IMG/VR virus record: IMGVR_UViG_3300008120_000431
Coordinates: 1-34,967 of that record
DNA: 34,967 bases
Source of the DNA: a virus
Direction: 5' to 3' (one strand)
Below, in pieces: positions 12,416 to 18,833 of the stretch. The notes beneath the pieces are model-generated. The model worked only from the letters and a program-made list of their open reading frames with translations, was not told the DNA's origin and made no database searches. Position 1 is the stretch's first letter. Each line of letters begins with the position of its first letter. A program made the translations under genes and the position numbers.

Positions 12416-13086
12416 TATATAATCCTTTCACGGTATTGTTTGATTAAACGTTCATAGATAAAACCTTCGCGGCCTAGCAGCATATCGGAATGAAATTCCT
12501 TACAAGTAGCTGATGTAGGTGTATATGCGAAAGCATCAGAGATAACCCATATCTCGCCACCCTTGGCTTCTAGGGTATCACCAATCCAGTTATCACCGTA
12601 GTAGAACTCTAGCCCTTGTGGAATAGGTTCCCAATCACTACGATGAATGAAGAAGCATGATCCCCAGTGATAAGCGTTATCACGAGCATCGTTCAGCTTC
12701 TGCACTTCCATAACACCTGTATTAATATGATCAGGGTTACGAAGATTACCTGCATGATCGCGTTCATAGTTAAAGCCTACTAATCTCTTTGGCTGGCAAG
12801 CTTCATAGCCCTTCATAAACACCTTTAGATCGATAATAAGATCATCATTCATGATGCAAATCTTATCATTAGACGCGACAGCAACGCCAAAATTCCATGC
12901 AGCATTAACATAAATGTTGCGATCAAAATCGTAGCGCGCTACCTTCGGTATATCGATAGTAGGTGTTTCGGCAACGTTATTATTGATTATAATGATCTCG
13001 GAAATAATATCCACTCTAGACATATAATTAAGCATGTCTATAAATGGTTCAAATTTCCACATCGTAGGAATAATAACGGAGAGCAT
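12415..13086 (-). CDS. GT2-type glycosyltransferase-like protein
   Basis: The product (223 aa) begins [21 protein letters not shown], the nucleotide-binding start of family 2-like enzymes. NDDLIID provides the DxD-like metal motif near residue 80, and [12 protein letters not shown] precedes it as in GT2 folds. The C-terminal half ([35 protein letters not shown]) supplies the acceptor-side residues. Donor and acceptor are unknown. SD GAGG is well placed. Confidence 0.8.
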   Translation of the reverse strand: MLSVIIPTMWKFEPFIDMLNYMSRVDIISEIIIINNNVAETPTIDIPKVARYDFDRNIYVNAAWNFGVAVASNDKICIMNDDLIIDLKVFMKGYEACQPKRLVGFNYERDHAGNLRNPDHINTGVMEVQKLNDARDNAYHWGSCFFIHRSDWEPIPQGLEFYYGDNWIGDTLEAKGGEIWVISDAFAYTPTSATCKEFHSDMLLGREGFIYERLIKQYRERII

Positions 13087-13098
13087 AATACCTCAAAA

Positions 13099-13172
13099 TG
13101 GATGCCCCTCTAGGACTCGAACCTAGGTTGACGGATTCAAAGTCCGCTCTCTTACCACTAGAGGAAGGGGCA
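13099..13172 (-). tRNA. tRNA-Gln(UUG)
   Basis: Acceptor TGCCCCT/AGGGGCA, D-stem CTCT/AGAG, anticodon arm GCGGA-CTTTGAA-TCCGT, T-arm CTAGG-TTCGAGT-CCTAG, discriminator T, encoded CCA. Confidence 0.9.
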
Positions 13173-13178
13173 ATGTAC

Positions 13179-13253
13179 TGGATCCTCGTGATGGATTCGA
13201 ACCACCATTCGCTGAGTCAGAGTCAGATGTCCTGCCGTTAGACGAACGAGGAA
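13179..13253 (-). tRNA. tRNA-Gln(CUG)
   Basis: Acceptor TCCTCGT/ACGAGGA, D-stem GTCT/GGAC, anticodon loop CTCTGAC, T-loop TTCGAAT, discriminator T, encoded CCA. Confidence 0.9.
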
Positions 13254-13259
13254 TGAAAT

Positions 13260-13335
13260 GGTGACCCCACCGGGTGTCGATCCCGGTTCTCAGCTGTGAA
13301 AGAGCTGGATTCTAGCCAACGTAAACTATGGGGCC
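13260..13335 (-). tRNA. tRNA-Glu(UUC)
   Basis: Acceptor GGCCCCA/TGGGGTC, anticodon arm CAGCT-CTTTCAC-AGCTG, T-arm CCGGG-ATCGACA-CCCGG (A54), A73, encoded CCA. Confidence 0.88.
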
Positions 13336-13417
13336 ATAATGGCTGTAACGCAAGTATGGGCCATTGACGAACAATGAAGCATTGGTTACAATTTAAACGG
13401 GACACGTACCATAAACT
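13336..13417 (-). other. Spacer with nested inverted repeats between tRNA-Gly and tRNA-Glu
   Basis: A 6-bp pairing TGTAAC/GTTACA encloses the hairpin CAATG-CTT-CATTG and an overlapping CATTG-TTCGT-CAATG. This may be a degraded tRNA or a small RNA. No reading frame is supported. Confidence 0.35.
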
Positions 13418-13492
13418 TGGAGCGGAGAACGGGGATCGAACCCGCGACCTTTTGGATGGCAACCAAATGCTCTACCGCTGAGCTACCTCCGC
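13418..13492 (-). tRNA. tRNA-Gly(GCC)
   Basis: Acceptor GCGGAGG/TCTCCGC, anticodon arm TTTGG-TTGCCAT-CCAAA, T-arm GCGGG-TTCGATC-CCCGT, discriminator T, encoded CCA. Confidence 0.92.
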
Positions 13493-13493
13493 A

Positions 13494-14741
13494 TTAAATC
13501 TTTTTAATAATTACAAAATCATCGCTATTATATAGCACAGTTGCATTGACAGCATCGATAATATTTTTAACAGCGGCACTATCACCGCCATTGAATATCA
13601 ATATACCGCCTCTCTTTAATAAGTTCCAGCTTAAAATGCCATCATAGATAACATCTTTGAACTCAGGCCAGGCATCGCTGTAGATAACATCAAAGCGAAT
13701 ATCTGGATCAGCCACAGCTTGCTCAAGCAGCTTATGTTCGCGAGGAACAGGTACGATGTTCAGCTTATAATAGTACTTGCTGAAGTACGTATTAAACGCA
13801 CATATCTGCTGCTCTCTTTGATTTGTGAAGCTAGATACGATCTGCATATAGCTATCGTCATGTTGTAGCAGCTTATTCGATAACCAGACACTGGAGAGCC
13901 CTTCATAGCCCCCGTGGACAAGGACAGCTTGCTCTCTACCGTCTGTCTTACCAGCCTCTTTGAGAACCCGTTCTAACACGGGGATACGCTGGTTAAACGA
14001 TAGATCCGTATAATGGAGCTGACGAATAGGAGGTACTGTACATCCAGGGCGCAGGTTCTTCAAGAATAGATCAGTATGATAAGCATTCCAGAAGCCCGGG
14101 TTGCCTGAGCTCTCAATACACGATTCACGATTACCAACAACGGCTACAACTGGTGGAGGATTAACTGTAACGAAGCTCATATCGAACATATTGCGCATGC
14201 CGAGCTGCCCATCGATTGAATCGTTCAGGCCATATTCCCGAATTTTATCGATAAGGAACTGAGCTGTCTTAGGTGTAATAGCATATGCATGCGTACCTTC
14301 CCAGCGCTCGACGTCCTGGTAGTCAGGAATCGATCCAATCGGGAATTTGTAATCATCTTCGTATTCAATACGAGGACCAAGCCAGAGGATCTCATCATCA
14401 TCTACATCGATGTTCGAGAGAGGGCCTTTGACGATAGCATCATGCTCAAGTACAACGCCAGGCTCATTTGACTCTACGATCATCTTCCAGATCTTGATAT
14501 GGCCAGCGGTACATGAGAAAGCACGGTTATGAATATGCCCCATTGTAGGCATCTGATTCAGATAATAAGGAATCATGCTGAGACCATATTCTACACAGAT
14601 ATCCTTATAGTCAGCTTCCTTATATCCCATAACAGGAATAGGATTAATACCTGGGAATTGCTTACATGAAGCTAAGCAATCATCCAGATACTTAAGCGAT
14701 CGAGGATCATCAATGTGAAGAATATAGACGTTCTCAAGCAT
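13494..14741 (-). CDS. Two-domain protein: GT25-like glycosyltransferase plus methyltransferase-like domain
   Basis: The product has 415 aa. Residues 1-230 resemble family 25 (LPS-type) glycosyltransferases: an N-terminal VYILHIDDPRSLKYLDDCLASC, AFSCTAGHIKIWKMI and VVLEHDAIV (the E-x-D acid motif), and THAYAITPKTAQFLI. Residues 275-415 form a Rossmann-like unit (VLVHGGYEGLSSVWLS, then DVIYSDAWPEF and GGILIFNGGDS) typical of class I methyltransferases of the TylF/Methyltransf_24 kind. Together they could transfer and methylate a sugar on phage or host surface glycans. The first glycine-rich loop is less canonical, so methyltransferase activity is uncertain. SD AAAGG precedes the ATG. Confidence 0.78.
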   Translation of the reverse strand: MLENVYILHIDDPRSLKYLDDCLASCKQFPGINPIPVMGYKEADYKDICVEYGLSMIPYYLNQMPTMGHIHNRAFSCTAGHIKIWKMIVESNEPGVVLEHDAIVKGPLSNIDVDDDEILWLGPRIEYEDDYKFPIGSIPDYQDVERWEGTHAYAITPKTAQFLIDKIREYGLNDSIDGQLGMRNMFDMSFVTVNPPPVVAVVGNRESCIESSGNPGFWNAYHTDLFLKNLRPGCTVPPIRQLHYTDLSFNQRIPVLERVLKEAGKTDGREQAVLVHGGYEGLSSVWLSNKLLQHDDSYMQIVSSFTNQREQQICAFNTYFSKYYYKLNIVPVPREHKLLEQAVADPDIRFDVIYSDAWPEFKDVIYDGILSWNLLKRGGILIFNGGDSAAVKNIIDAVNATVLYNSDDFVIIKKI

Positions 14742-14756
14742 AACAATACCTTTAAC

Positions 14757-14838
14757 TGGAGTGACGGGTGAGAATCGAACTCACTCTTTTCAGGCCTGGG
14801 ATTTGCAGTCCCGCGCGTTACCGGTCCGCCACCGTCAC
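14757..14838 (-). tRNA. tRNA-Cys(GCA) with extended variable loop
   Basis: Acceptor GTGACGG/CCGTCAC, anticodon arm CGGGA-CTGCAAA-TCCCA, T-arm GTGAG-TTCGATT-CTCAC, discriminator T as usual for Cys, encoded CCA. The variable region is about 12 nt. Confidence 0.88.
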
Positions 14839-14845
14839 ATTAAAA

Positions 14846-14919
14846 TGGTACCCACGAGTGGTAACGATCCACCGTCTTCGAGTTATCAGCTCGGTGCTCT
14901 ACCTTTGAGCTACGTGGGC
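14846..14919 (-). tRNA. tRNA-Ile(GAU) with swapped T-loop pair
   Basis: Acceptor GCCCACG/CGTGGGT, anticodon loop CTGATAA, T-stem GGTGG/CCACT, A73, encoded CCA. The T-loop is ATCGTTA: A54 and T58, the reverse of the normal T54-A58. Confidence 0.85.
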
Positions 14920-14920
14920 A

Positions 14921-15529
14921 TTAAACGATTCTAAACGCGACTGTCTCTCTACCTCGTGTACCGAAGTATTCGCAGTCATGTCCTGTGCGTTCTAAAAATT
15001 CGCGAAACGCTTTATATTCGTGGTCCTTGTAATCACCGGGATACTCTAACTCATCAAAGAGGAGTATCGTACCTTTAACTACACGGCTTTCGATGTTATT
15101 CAGAATAGTAACAGTAGACGAATACAGATCAGCGTCTAGATGCACAAAGGATACAGCAGGTCCTTGATGCTCTTGCATAAATTTAGGCAGCGTATCATCG
15201 AAGAGTCCTATGATTAGCTCTGCATTATCTCTTACTGCAGGTACATCACATGCAAAGTGTCCCTTGAGATGATCAGCGCGCCAATCTTCTGGTAGGCCCT
15301 GAAACCAATCAAACCCGTATACGGTCTGATCAGGGAAACTATCAGCAATACAATTGAATGTATAGCCTGTTGCAACACCAAATTCAAGCACCAGGCCAGG
15401 AATAGCTTCCCTTGCTACAGCGCCGAAAAAGGTTCTATCAACATCTTCAGAACGATGCGGGGACTTGGCGTGCATTTGAATTGCTGCATCTAGAAAACTA
15501 TCTATATTACTATATTCTGATAACCGCAT
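14921..15529 (-). CDS. SAM-dependent methyltransferase, TylF/Methyltransf_24-like
   Basis: The product has 202 aa. LVLEFGVATGYTFNCIAD (residues 46-63) is motif I of class I methyltransferases, VYGFDWFQGLPEDW gives the acidic residue binding the SAM ribose plus the FxGLP signature of TylF/MacO sugar O-methyltransferases, and FVHLDADLYSSTVTIL carries the DADLY metal-binding motif. It probably methylates a sugar hydroxyl and fits with the adjacent glycosyltransferase genes. SD AAGGAA; start overlaps nothing. Confidence 0.88.
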   Translation of the reverse strand: MRLSEYSNIDSFLDAAIQMHAKSPHRSEDVDRTFFGAVAREAIPGLVLEFGVATGYTFNCIADSFPDQTVYGFDWFQGLPEDWRADHLKGHFACDVPAVRDNAELIIGLFDDTLPKFMQEHQGPAVSFVHLDADLYSSTVTILNNIESRVVKGTILLFDELEYPGDYKDHEYKAFREFLERTGHDCEYFGTRGRETVAFRIV

Positions 15530-15546
15530 ATAGGTTCCTTATAAAC

Positions 15547-15622
15547 TGGGGTGAATGAGGAATTTCGAAATCCCGACCTGCCGGACCACAACCGGCCGCT
15601 CTGCCTCTGAGCTACATCCACC
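15547..15622 (-). tRNA. tRNA-His(GUG)
   Basis: An extra G-1 opposite discriminator C, acceptor GTGGATG/CATTCAC, anticodon arm GCCGG-TTGTGGT-CCGGC, T-loop TTCGAAA, encoded CCA. Confidence 0.9.
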
Positions 15623-15627
15623 ATAAT

Positions 15628-15737
15628 TGGCTGACCCGTGGGAATCGAACCCACCTTAGCGCTTATATCTTTGCAAGGCGCTCCCGGGCACACAATACAA
15701 AGACCCCGGGGCGCATTCTCACCAGACTTAGGGCCAA
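15628..15737 (-). tRNA. Disrupted tRNA, Ala(UGC)-like, with insertions
   Basis: The 3' part is good: T-arm GTGGG-TTCGATT-CCCAC, acceptor GGGTCAG and CCA. The anticodon stem AGCGC/GCGCT is perfect, but the loop is 15 nt: CTTGCAA followed by eight extra bases. A possible 5' acceptor strand TTGGCCC lies about 35 bases too far upstream. Either a pseudogene or a precursor needing splicing. A frame with MVYKYPGPSFIGPKSGENAP runs through it. Confidence 0.4.
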
Positions 15738-16119
15738 TAAAACTAGGCCCGGGATATTTATACACCATACGGGCGGCGGTGTTTTCGCTCTGTGGGATCC
15801 TCCCCCACGTACCGGCCTAATCATCAAGCAATGCTCGTGGCCGGATCTTAGTCTAAACGCACGATTTATTTTTCACGTGTCCCAGATCAAGAGCAAAATG
15901 GTCGGCAGTTTTAATACTTACCGAGGTATAGTGGACTTACAGAGACCGGCATTACCCGTAAAGATATCTCGCCACAAAACTGGGCGACGATTTTTTTAAA
16001 GTGGATCCCGTCCTCAAGACCGTAGTCTACACTGTCCTACCACTCGCCATATGCTATCATCCCGACTCGAACGGACTTCAGGTTAAGGCCACCAGACCTA
16101 CCACTCTATAGCATTGCAC
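15738..16119 (-). other. Cluster of degenerate tRNA-like sequences beside the homing endonuclease
   Basis: No protein gene is supported. Readable pieces: TGCTATA paired with ATAGCA around a TTCGAGT T-loop (about 16052-16115, no CCA); a D-arm-like AGTGGTAGGAC followed by a CCA-ending sequence (about 16010-16055); a 52-base sequence ending ACTGCCGACCA (15899-15950); CCGGCC/GGCCGG around a 21-nt loop next to GTGGG-GGAGGAT-CCCAC (about 15790-15850). A TATAAATA motif lies at 15755-15762. Confidence 0.45.
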
Positions 16120-16767
16120 TCACGAAACTTTTATATTTCTTCCTTTATACCATCCTTCTGGTATAATATCAACTTGTTTTATCTTTTTATTTTCTAAGCC
16201 GTTAGTAATCCACATTGTACCGTGCTGAGAATTATCTTTACCTACGTTCTTAGTCTTACGCATCTTTTGCTTAGTTACTTCAGTATGTTTCTTACCTGTA
16301 AAATGTCCTGGGTTTGTTTCATAATATTTTTTCAAACTACTCGAACATATGCTTCTAAGATGATCACGATACTCAGCTGATTCAGCCATTTTTCGTATTC
16401 TAGTTGCACGGCCTATTGCAAGATTTTCTAACCCGTAACCGGATTGGCCGTTCATACCATATACGTTTAATCCATTACGATTTAAATAACTAAATCCACC
16501 TTGGCCGCCAACACAAAGATTGTAAGTATCTTCCCGTAAACAAAACTCTTCAGTTACCAACTCTTTCTCTTTGGCATTCATCTCATCTTCAGTATCAAAT
16601 ACATGAAGAATTTCTTTCATAAAATTTTCTAAACCATGTTTACTTTGAGCTCTACGGAGTATCTTACCGGAGCCCATATAACCATCATTTAGATCATCTG
16701 TCTGATGCTTACCAATGTAAACTTTATTGTCAATTTTATTAGTAATTTTATAGATCGTATATTTCAT
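16120..16767 (-). CDS. GIY-YIG homing endonuclease (Seg-like)
   Basis: The product (215 aa) opens with YTIYKITNKIDNKVYIGKH, the GIY-YIG catalytic motif (IYK and YIG variants), followed by a family-typical LGSG-like GYMGSGKILRRAQSKHG and the Glu-containing EFCLREDTYNLCVGGQGG. The C-terminal half has basic segments (SSSLKKYYETNPGHFTGKKH, KQKMRKTKN) of the NUMOD3 type that bind DNA. Such free-standing Seg endonucleases spread by cutting uninfected loci. Its position in the tRNA cluster, next to broken tRNAs, fits insertion there. Expression is probably restricted to late infection by the hairpin and promoter upstream. Confidence 0.9.
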   Translation of the reverse strand: MKYTIYKITNKIDNKVYIGKHQTDDLNDGYMGSGKILRRAQSKHGLENFMKEILHVFDTEDEMNAKEKELVTEEFCLREDTYNLCVGGQGGFSYLNRNGLNVYGMNGQSGYGLENLAIGRATRIRKMAESAEYRDHLRSICSSSLKKYYETNPGHFTGKKHTEVTKQKMRKTKNVGKDNSQHGTMWITNGLENKKIKQVDIIPEGWYKGRNIKVS

Positions 16768-16773
16768 GTTTAT

Positions 16774-16829
16774 AGTCCGAGAAAATTATATCAGGTCTTA
16801 TATATGCCTATTTATAATTTTCTCGGACT
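16774..16829 (-). promoter_or_regulatory. Translation-blocking hairpin upstream of the homing endonuclease
   Basis: A perfect 17-bp inverted repeat (16774-16790 with 16813-16829, each arm with GTCCGAGAAAATTATA) and a 22-nt loop. The arm nearest the gene ends seven bases before the ATG and covers the ribosome-binding area. Transcripts from upstream would fold and stay silent. Confidence 0.8.
16809..16816 (-). promoter_or_regulatory. T4-type late promoter within the endonuclease hairpin
   Basis: TATAAATA straddles the 5' arm and loop. Transcription should start near 16802, so late transcripts lack the 5' arm and can be translated. The T4 I-TevI gene is regulated in this way. Confidence 0.75.
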
Positions 16830-16834
16830 CTATG

Positions 16835-16906
16835 CTCCCCGAGTAGGATTCGAACCTACGGCCGCTCGATTAACAGTCGAGTGCTCTACCGCTGAGCTAT
16901 CAGGGA
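16835..16906 (-). tRNA. tRNA-Asn(GUU), no encoded CCA
   Basis: Acceptor TCCCTGA/TCGGGGA, anticodon arm CTCGA-CTGTTAA-TCGAG, T-arm GTAGG-TTCGAAT-CCTAC, G73. CAT follows instead of CCA, so CCA must be added by the host enzyme. Confidence 0.9.
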
Positions 16907-16915
16907 ATGTTAAAC

Positions 16916-16990
16916 TGGTACCCGGTAACGGGATTGAACCGCTGACCCTCTCCGTGTAAAGGAGACGCTCTACCGCTGAGCTAACCGGGC
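16916..16990 (-). tRNA. tRNA-Val(UAC)
   Basis: Acceptor GCCCGGT/ACCGGGT, anticodon arm TCTCC-TTTACAC-GGAGA, T-loop TTCAATC, A73, encoded CCA. Confidence 0.92.
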
Positions 16991-16991
16991 A

Positions 16992-17174
16992 TTAATAAAC
17001 TGGAAACTTGATACCTCCGATCGGCGAATACGTCGCAACGGTTTGACCGTCGAGAAGAATGACAGCTTCGAAACCAGCCTTCTTAGCAGCTTCGAGCGCT
17101 TCATGCAACGAATCACCCATATAAACATCGCGACCAAAATTGACGAGCGAGGTCTGATAAATCTTAGGCAGCAT
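16992..17174 (-). CDS. Small hypothetical protein
   Basis: The product (60 aa) starts MLPKIYQTSLVNFGRDVYM; GGAG lies six bases before this ATG, better than the ATG four codons upstream. SLHEALEAAKKAGFEAVILLDGQTVATYSPIGGIKF suggests a helix followed by beta strands. Not recognised. It lies behind its own promoter. Confidence 0.7.
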   Translation of the reverse strand: MLPKIYQTSLVNFGRDVYMGDSLHEALEAAKKAGFEAVILLDGQTVATYSPIGGIKFPVY

Positions 17175-17198
17175 TGATATCTCCATTCCTTATATCTT

Positions 17199-17227
17199 CT
17201 TATACGCTCATTTTAAAAATAAGGCAA
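17199..17227 (-). promoter_or_regulatory. Promoter for the 16992-17174 gene
   Basis: TTGCCT, 17 bp, TATAAG, followed by AAGATATAAGG. Recurring family. Confidence 0.8.
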
Positions 17228-17256
17228 CTGAAGAATACAAGGAATGGAGATTATTT

Positions 17257-17700
17257 TTAGTGCAGATGTCTAACAGCGTGGTCAGCTGCGTGGGTAGCAG
17301 CGAATGACGCAGGCTTAATCTTTGCATCAAGGTTAAGCGATCCCTTAACCCAGCCAAGCGCTTCCTTAACGGCAACGTTCGACTTGTGCTTAGGATCTGG
17401 ATTGATGTCCAAGTGGACTTCCATATGACGATCACCGAGTACTTCAATTACCTCAGTGGCAGCGGCAACAGCTAGCTGAACTTCTGTTAGAAGTCTCTGC
17501 TTCAAGTTACCATAGTCTGGCATGTCTACTGATTCGTGGAAAAGCTTACAGCCCTTCTTTGAATCCATGTGAACGATAATAACAGTGGAGTACTTAGCAT
17601 ACCACTGCTTATTCTTTCTAAAACGAATCGAGTCACATCCAATGTAGACAGAAGACTGTGGGCTCGAGTTCAAGATTGCTTGCTTTGCCTCTTCATACAT
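17257..17700 (-). CDS. YkuK/DUF458-like RNase H-fold protein
   Basis: The product (147 aa) contains SVYIGCDSIRFRKNKQWYAKYSTVIIVHM near the N-terminus, RLLTEVQLAVAAATEV, then MEVHLDINPDPKHKSNVAVKEALGWVKG and a C-terminal KPASFAATHAADHAVR. The Asp in GCDS, Glu in TEV, Asp in HLDINP and the final ADH fit the acidic residues of the RNase H fold in the YkuK family. Nuclease activity is predicted from fold only. It lies between a tRNA group and a promoter. Confidence 0.85.
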   Translation of the reverse strand: MYEEAKQAILNSSPQSSVYIGCDSIRFRKNKQWYAKYSTVIIVHMDSKKGCKLFHESVDMPDYGNLKQRLLTEVQLAVAAATEVIEVLGDRHMEVHLDINPDPKHKSNVAVKEALGWVKGSLNLDAKIKPASFAATHAADHAVRHLH

Positions 17701-17746
17701 AACCTATCCTTTTACGGTTAATTTATCCAGCCACCGTGACTGAACC

Positions 17747-17822
17747 TGGCATCGGTGTGAGGATTCGAACCCCAACTTGTGGTTTTGGAGACCATCGTGC
17801 TAACCGTTGACACTACACCGAC
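17747..17822 (-). tRNA. tRNA-Trp(CCA)
   Basis: Acceptor GTCGGTG/CACCGAT, D-stem GTGT/GCAC, anticodon arm ATGGT-CTCCAAA-ACCAC, T-loop TTCGAAT, G73, encoded CCA. Confidence 0.9.
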
Positions 17823-17825
17823 ATA

Positions 17826-17902
17826 TGGCGGCCGCACTGGATTCGAACCAGACCCGAATGAATGATTGGACTCAATCAAACCTGCCCATGCAGCGTTCGG
17901 CC
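17826..17902 (-). tRNA. Aberrant tRNA, anticodon not assignable
   Basis: Acceptor GGCCGAA/TGCGGCC with one mismatch, T-arm CTGG-TTCGAAT-CCAG, G73 and CCA are sound. The D-arm is CTGC-ATGG-GCAG with a 4-nt loop. The middle arm TGATT/AATCA closes a 6-nt loop GAGTCC, which has no T33 and no normal anticodon position. The variable region is about 12 nt. Confidence 0.5.
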
Positions 17903-17909
17903 GATAAAA

Positions 17910-17962
17910 TGGTCGGTTTTCAGGCTTGGCTAGCTCGAGCGCCTTCCTGTTAGAGATTACCG
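17910..17962 (-). ncRNA. Mini tRNA-like hairpin ending in CCA
   Basis: A 53-base sequence starting CGGT and ending ACCGACCA, with an inner CAGG/CCTG stem over GGC/GCC. There is no T-arm or anticodon arm. A similar 52-base sequence (15899-15950) ends in CCGACCA and is also followed by TTTT. Confidence 0.35.
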
Positions 17963-17973
17963 AAAACTCTACC

Positions 17974-18050
<77 letters not shown>

Positions 18051-18056
18051 TTATAA

Positions 18057-18138
18057 TGGAGCCCCAGACAGGATTCGAACCTGCATTTTCGTTCCAGTTA
18101 CCTTGGTCTCGGTTCGTAGCCGAGCGGGATACTGGGGC
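18057..18138 (-). tRNA. tRNA-Arg(ACG) lacking a D-arm
   Basis: Acceptor GCCCCAG/CTGGGGC, anticodon arm CTCGG-CTACGAA-CCGAG (the classic Arg-ACG arm), T-arm GCAGG-TTCGAAT-CCTGT, discriminator T, CCA. Only seven bases (TATCCCG) separate the acceptor from the anticodon stem, so there is no D-arm. About 23 bases with a weak CCA/TGG hairpin lie between the anticodon and T-arms. Confidence 0.75.
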
Positions 18139-18144
18139 ATTAAA

Positions 18145-18218
18145 TGGTTGCGCAGAGGAGAGTCGAACTCCTAGCGATAGGTTATGAGCCTATCATGTTA
18201 CCGTTACACTACCGCGCG
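18145..18218 (-). tRNA. tRNA-Met(CAU), initiator-like
   Basis: Acceptor CGCGCGG/CTGCGCA leaves C1 opposite A72, the mark of bacterial initiator tRNA. Anticodon arm ATAGG-CTCATAA-CCTAT, T-arm AGGAG-TTCGACT-CTCCT, A73, CCA. The three consecutive G-C pairs of initiators are incomplete (two only). Confidence 0.85.
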
Positions 18219-18225
18219 TCAAATA

Positions 18226-18300
18226 TGGAGCGGACGATGGGATTCGAACCCACGACGAACAGCTTGGAAGGCTGACACTCTACCCCTGAGTTACATCCGC
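18226..18300 (-). tRNA. tRNA-Gly(UCC)
   Basis: Acceptor GCGGATG/CGTCCGC, anticodon arm TCAGC-CTTCCAA-GCTGT, T-arm GTGGG-TTCGAAT-CCCAT, discriminator T, encoded CCA. Confidence 0.92.
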
Positions 18301-18307
18301 ATTAAAA

Positions 18308-18392
18308 TGGTGGGCCAGTGAGGTATCGATCCTCCCCCGCGAACGGATCAGATTTACAGTCTGACTGCCGGAGCCACCGGCTTTACCGACCC
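18308..18392 (-). tRNA. tRNA-Tyr(GUA)
   Basis: Acceptor GGGTCGG/CTGGCCC, anticodon arm TCAGA-CTGTAAA-TCTGA, variable arm CCG-TTCG-CGG, T-loop ATCGATA, A73, encoded CCA. Confidence 0.9.
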
Positions 18393-18398
18393 ATGAAA

Positions 18399-18475
18399 TG
18401 GTACACCTGGAGGGACTCGAACCCCCAACTTCCTGGACCTAAACCAGGCGACTCTACCAATTGGCCTACAGGTGC
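18399..18475 (-). tRNA. tRNA-Leu(UAG) with short variable loop
   Basis: Acceptor GCACCTG/CAGGTGT, anticodon arm CCTGG-TTTAGGT-CCAGG, T-arm GGGGG-TTCGAGT-CCCTC, variable loop AAGTT, A73, encoded CCA. The third Leu anticodon on this unusual body. Confidence 0.87.
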
Positions 18476-18476
18476 A

Positions 18477-18552
18477 TGGTGCCTTCGGAGGGAGTCGAAC
18501 CCCCGACACGTGGATCTTCAATCCACTGCTCTACCAACTGAGCTACAAAGGC
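18477..18552 (-). tRNA. tRNA-Phe(GAA)
   Basis: Acceptor GCCTTTG/CGAAGGC, anticodon arm GTGGA-TTGAAGA-TCCAC, T-loop TTCGACT, A73, encoded CCA. Confidence 0.92.
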
Positions 18553-18560
18553 ATTTAAAA

Positions 18561-18636
18561 TGGTGGAGTATAAGGGACTCGAACCCTTCACCTCAAGCTT
18601 GCAAAGCTAGCGCTCTCCCGGATGAGCTAATACCCC
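18561..18636 (-). tRNA. tRNA-Ala(UGC)
   Basis: Acceptor GGGGTAT/ATACTCC, anticodon arm CTAGC-TTTGCAA-GCTTG, T-arm AAGGG-TTCGAGT-CCCTT, A73, encoded CCA. It lacks the G3-U70 pair that AlaRS uses: position 3-70 is G-C. Confidence 0.9.
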
Positions 18637-18641
18637 AATAA

Positions 18642-18716
18642 TGGTGCCCCCACGAGGATTTGAACCCCGGGCCTACCGCTTACAAGGCGGTTGCTCTACC
18701 ACTGAGCTATAAGGGC
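18642..18716 (-). tRNA. tRNA-Thr(UGU)
   Basis: Acceptor GCCCTTA/TGGGGGC, anticodon arm ACCGC-CTTGTAA-GCGGT, T-loop TTCAAAT, A73, encoded CCA. Its anticodon loop is the one imitated by element B at 5517-5533. Confidence 0.92.
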
Positions 18717-18725
18717 GAAATTTAC

Positions 18726-18824
18726 AGGATCGTTTGTTTAGGTGGGAATCGAACCCACTCCGATCGTTTAGAAGACGATTGCTCTACCGATGAGCTACTA
18801 TAAGTTCTTTGCTGAACCGATCCT
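18726..18824 (-). ncRNA. tRNA-Arg(UCU)-like module inside a terminal stem (element D, Y-RNA-like)
   Basis: A 7-bp stem AGGATCG/CGATCCT closes the element. Next comes GTTC-AGCAAA-GAAC, then a tRNA-like body: D-arm GCTC-ATCGGTA-GAGC, anticodon arm ATCGT-CTTCTAA-ACGAT, T-arm GTGGG-TTCGATT-CCCAC. The would-be acceptor strands pair poorly and there is no CCA. A terminal stem plus tRNA module is the design of bacterial Y RNAs. It may otherwise be an odd tRNA-Arg. Confidence 0.6.
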
Positions 18825-18833
18825 AAAACTGAC

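Noticed and set aside
15755-15762. TATAAATA motif in the degenerate tRNA region
   Set aside because: No gene with SD follows at a sensible distance, and the surrounding frame is unproven.
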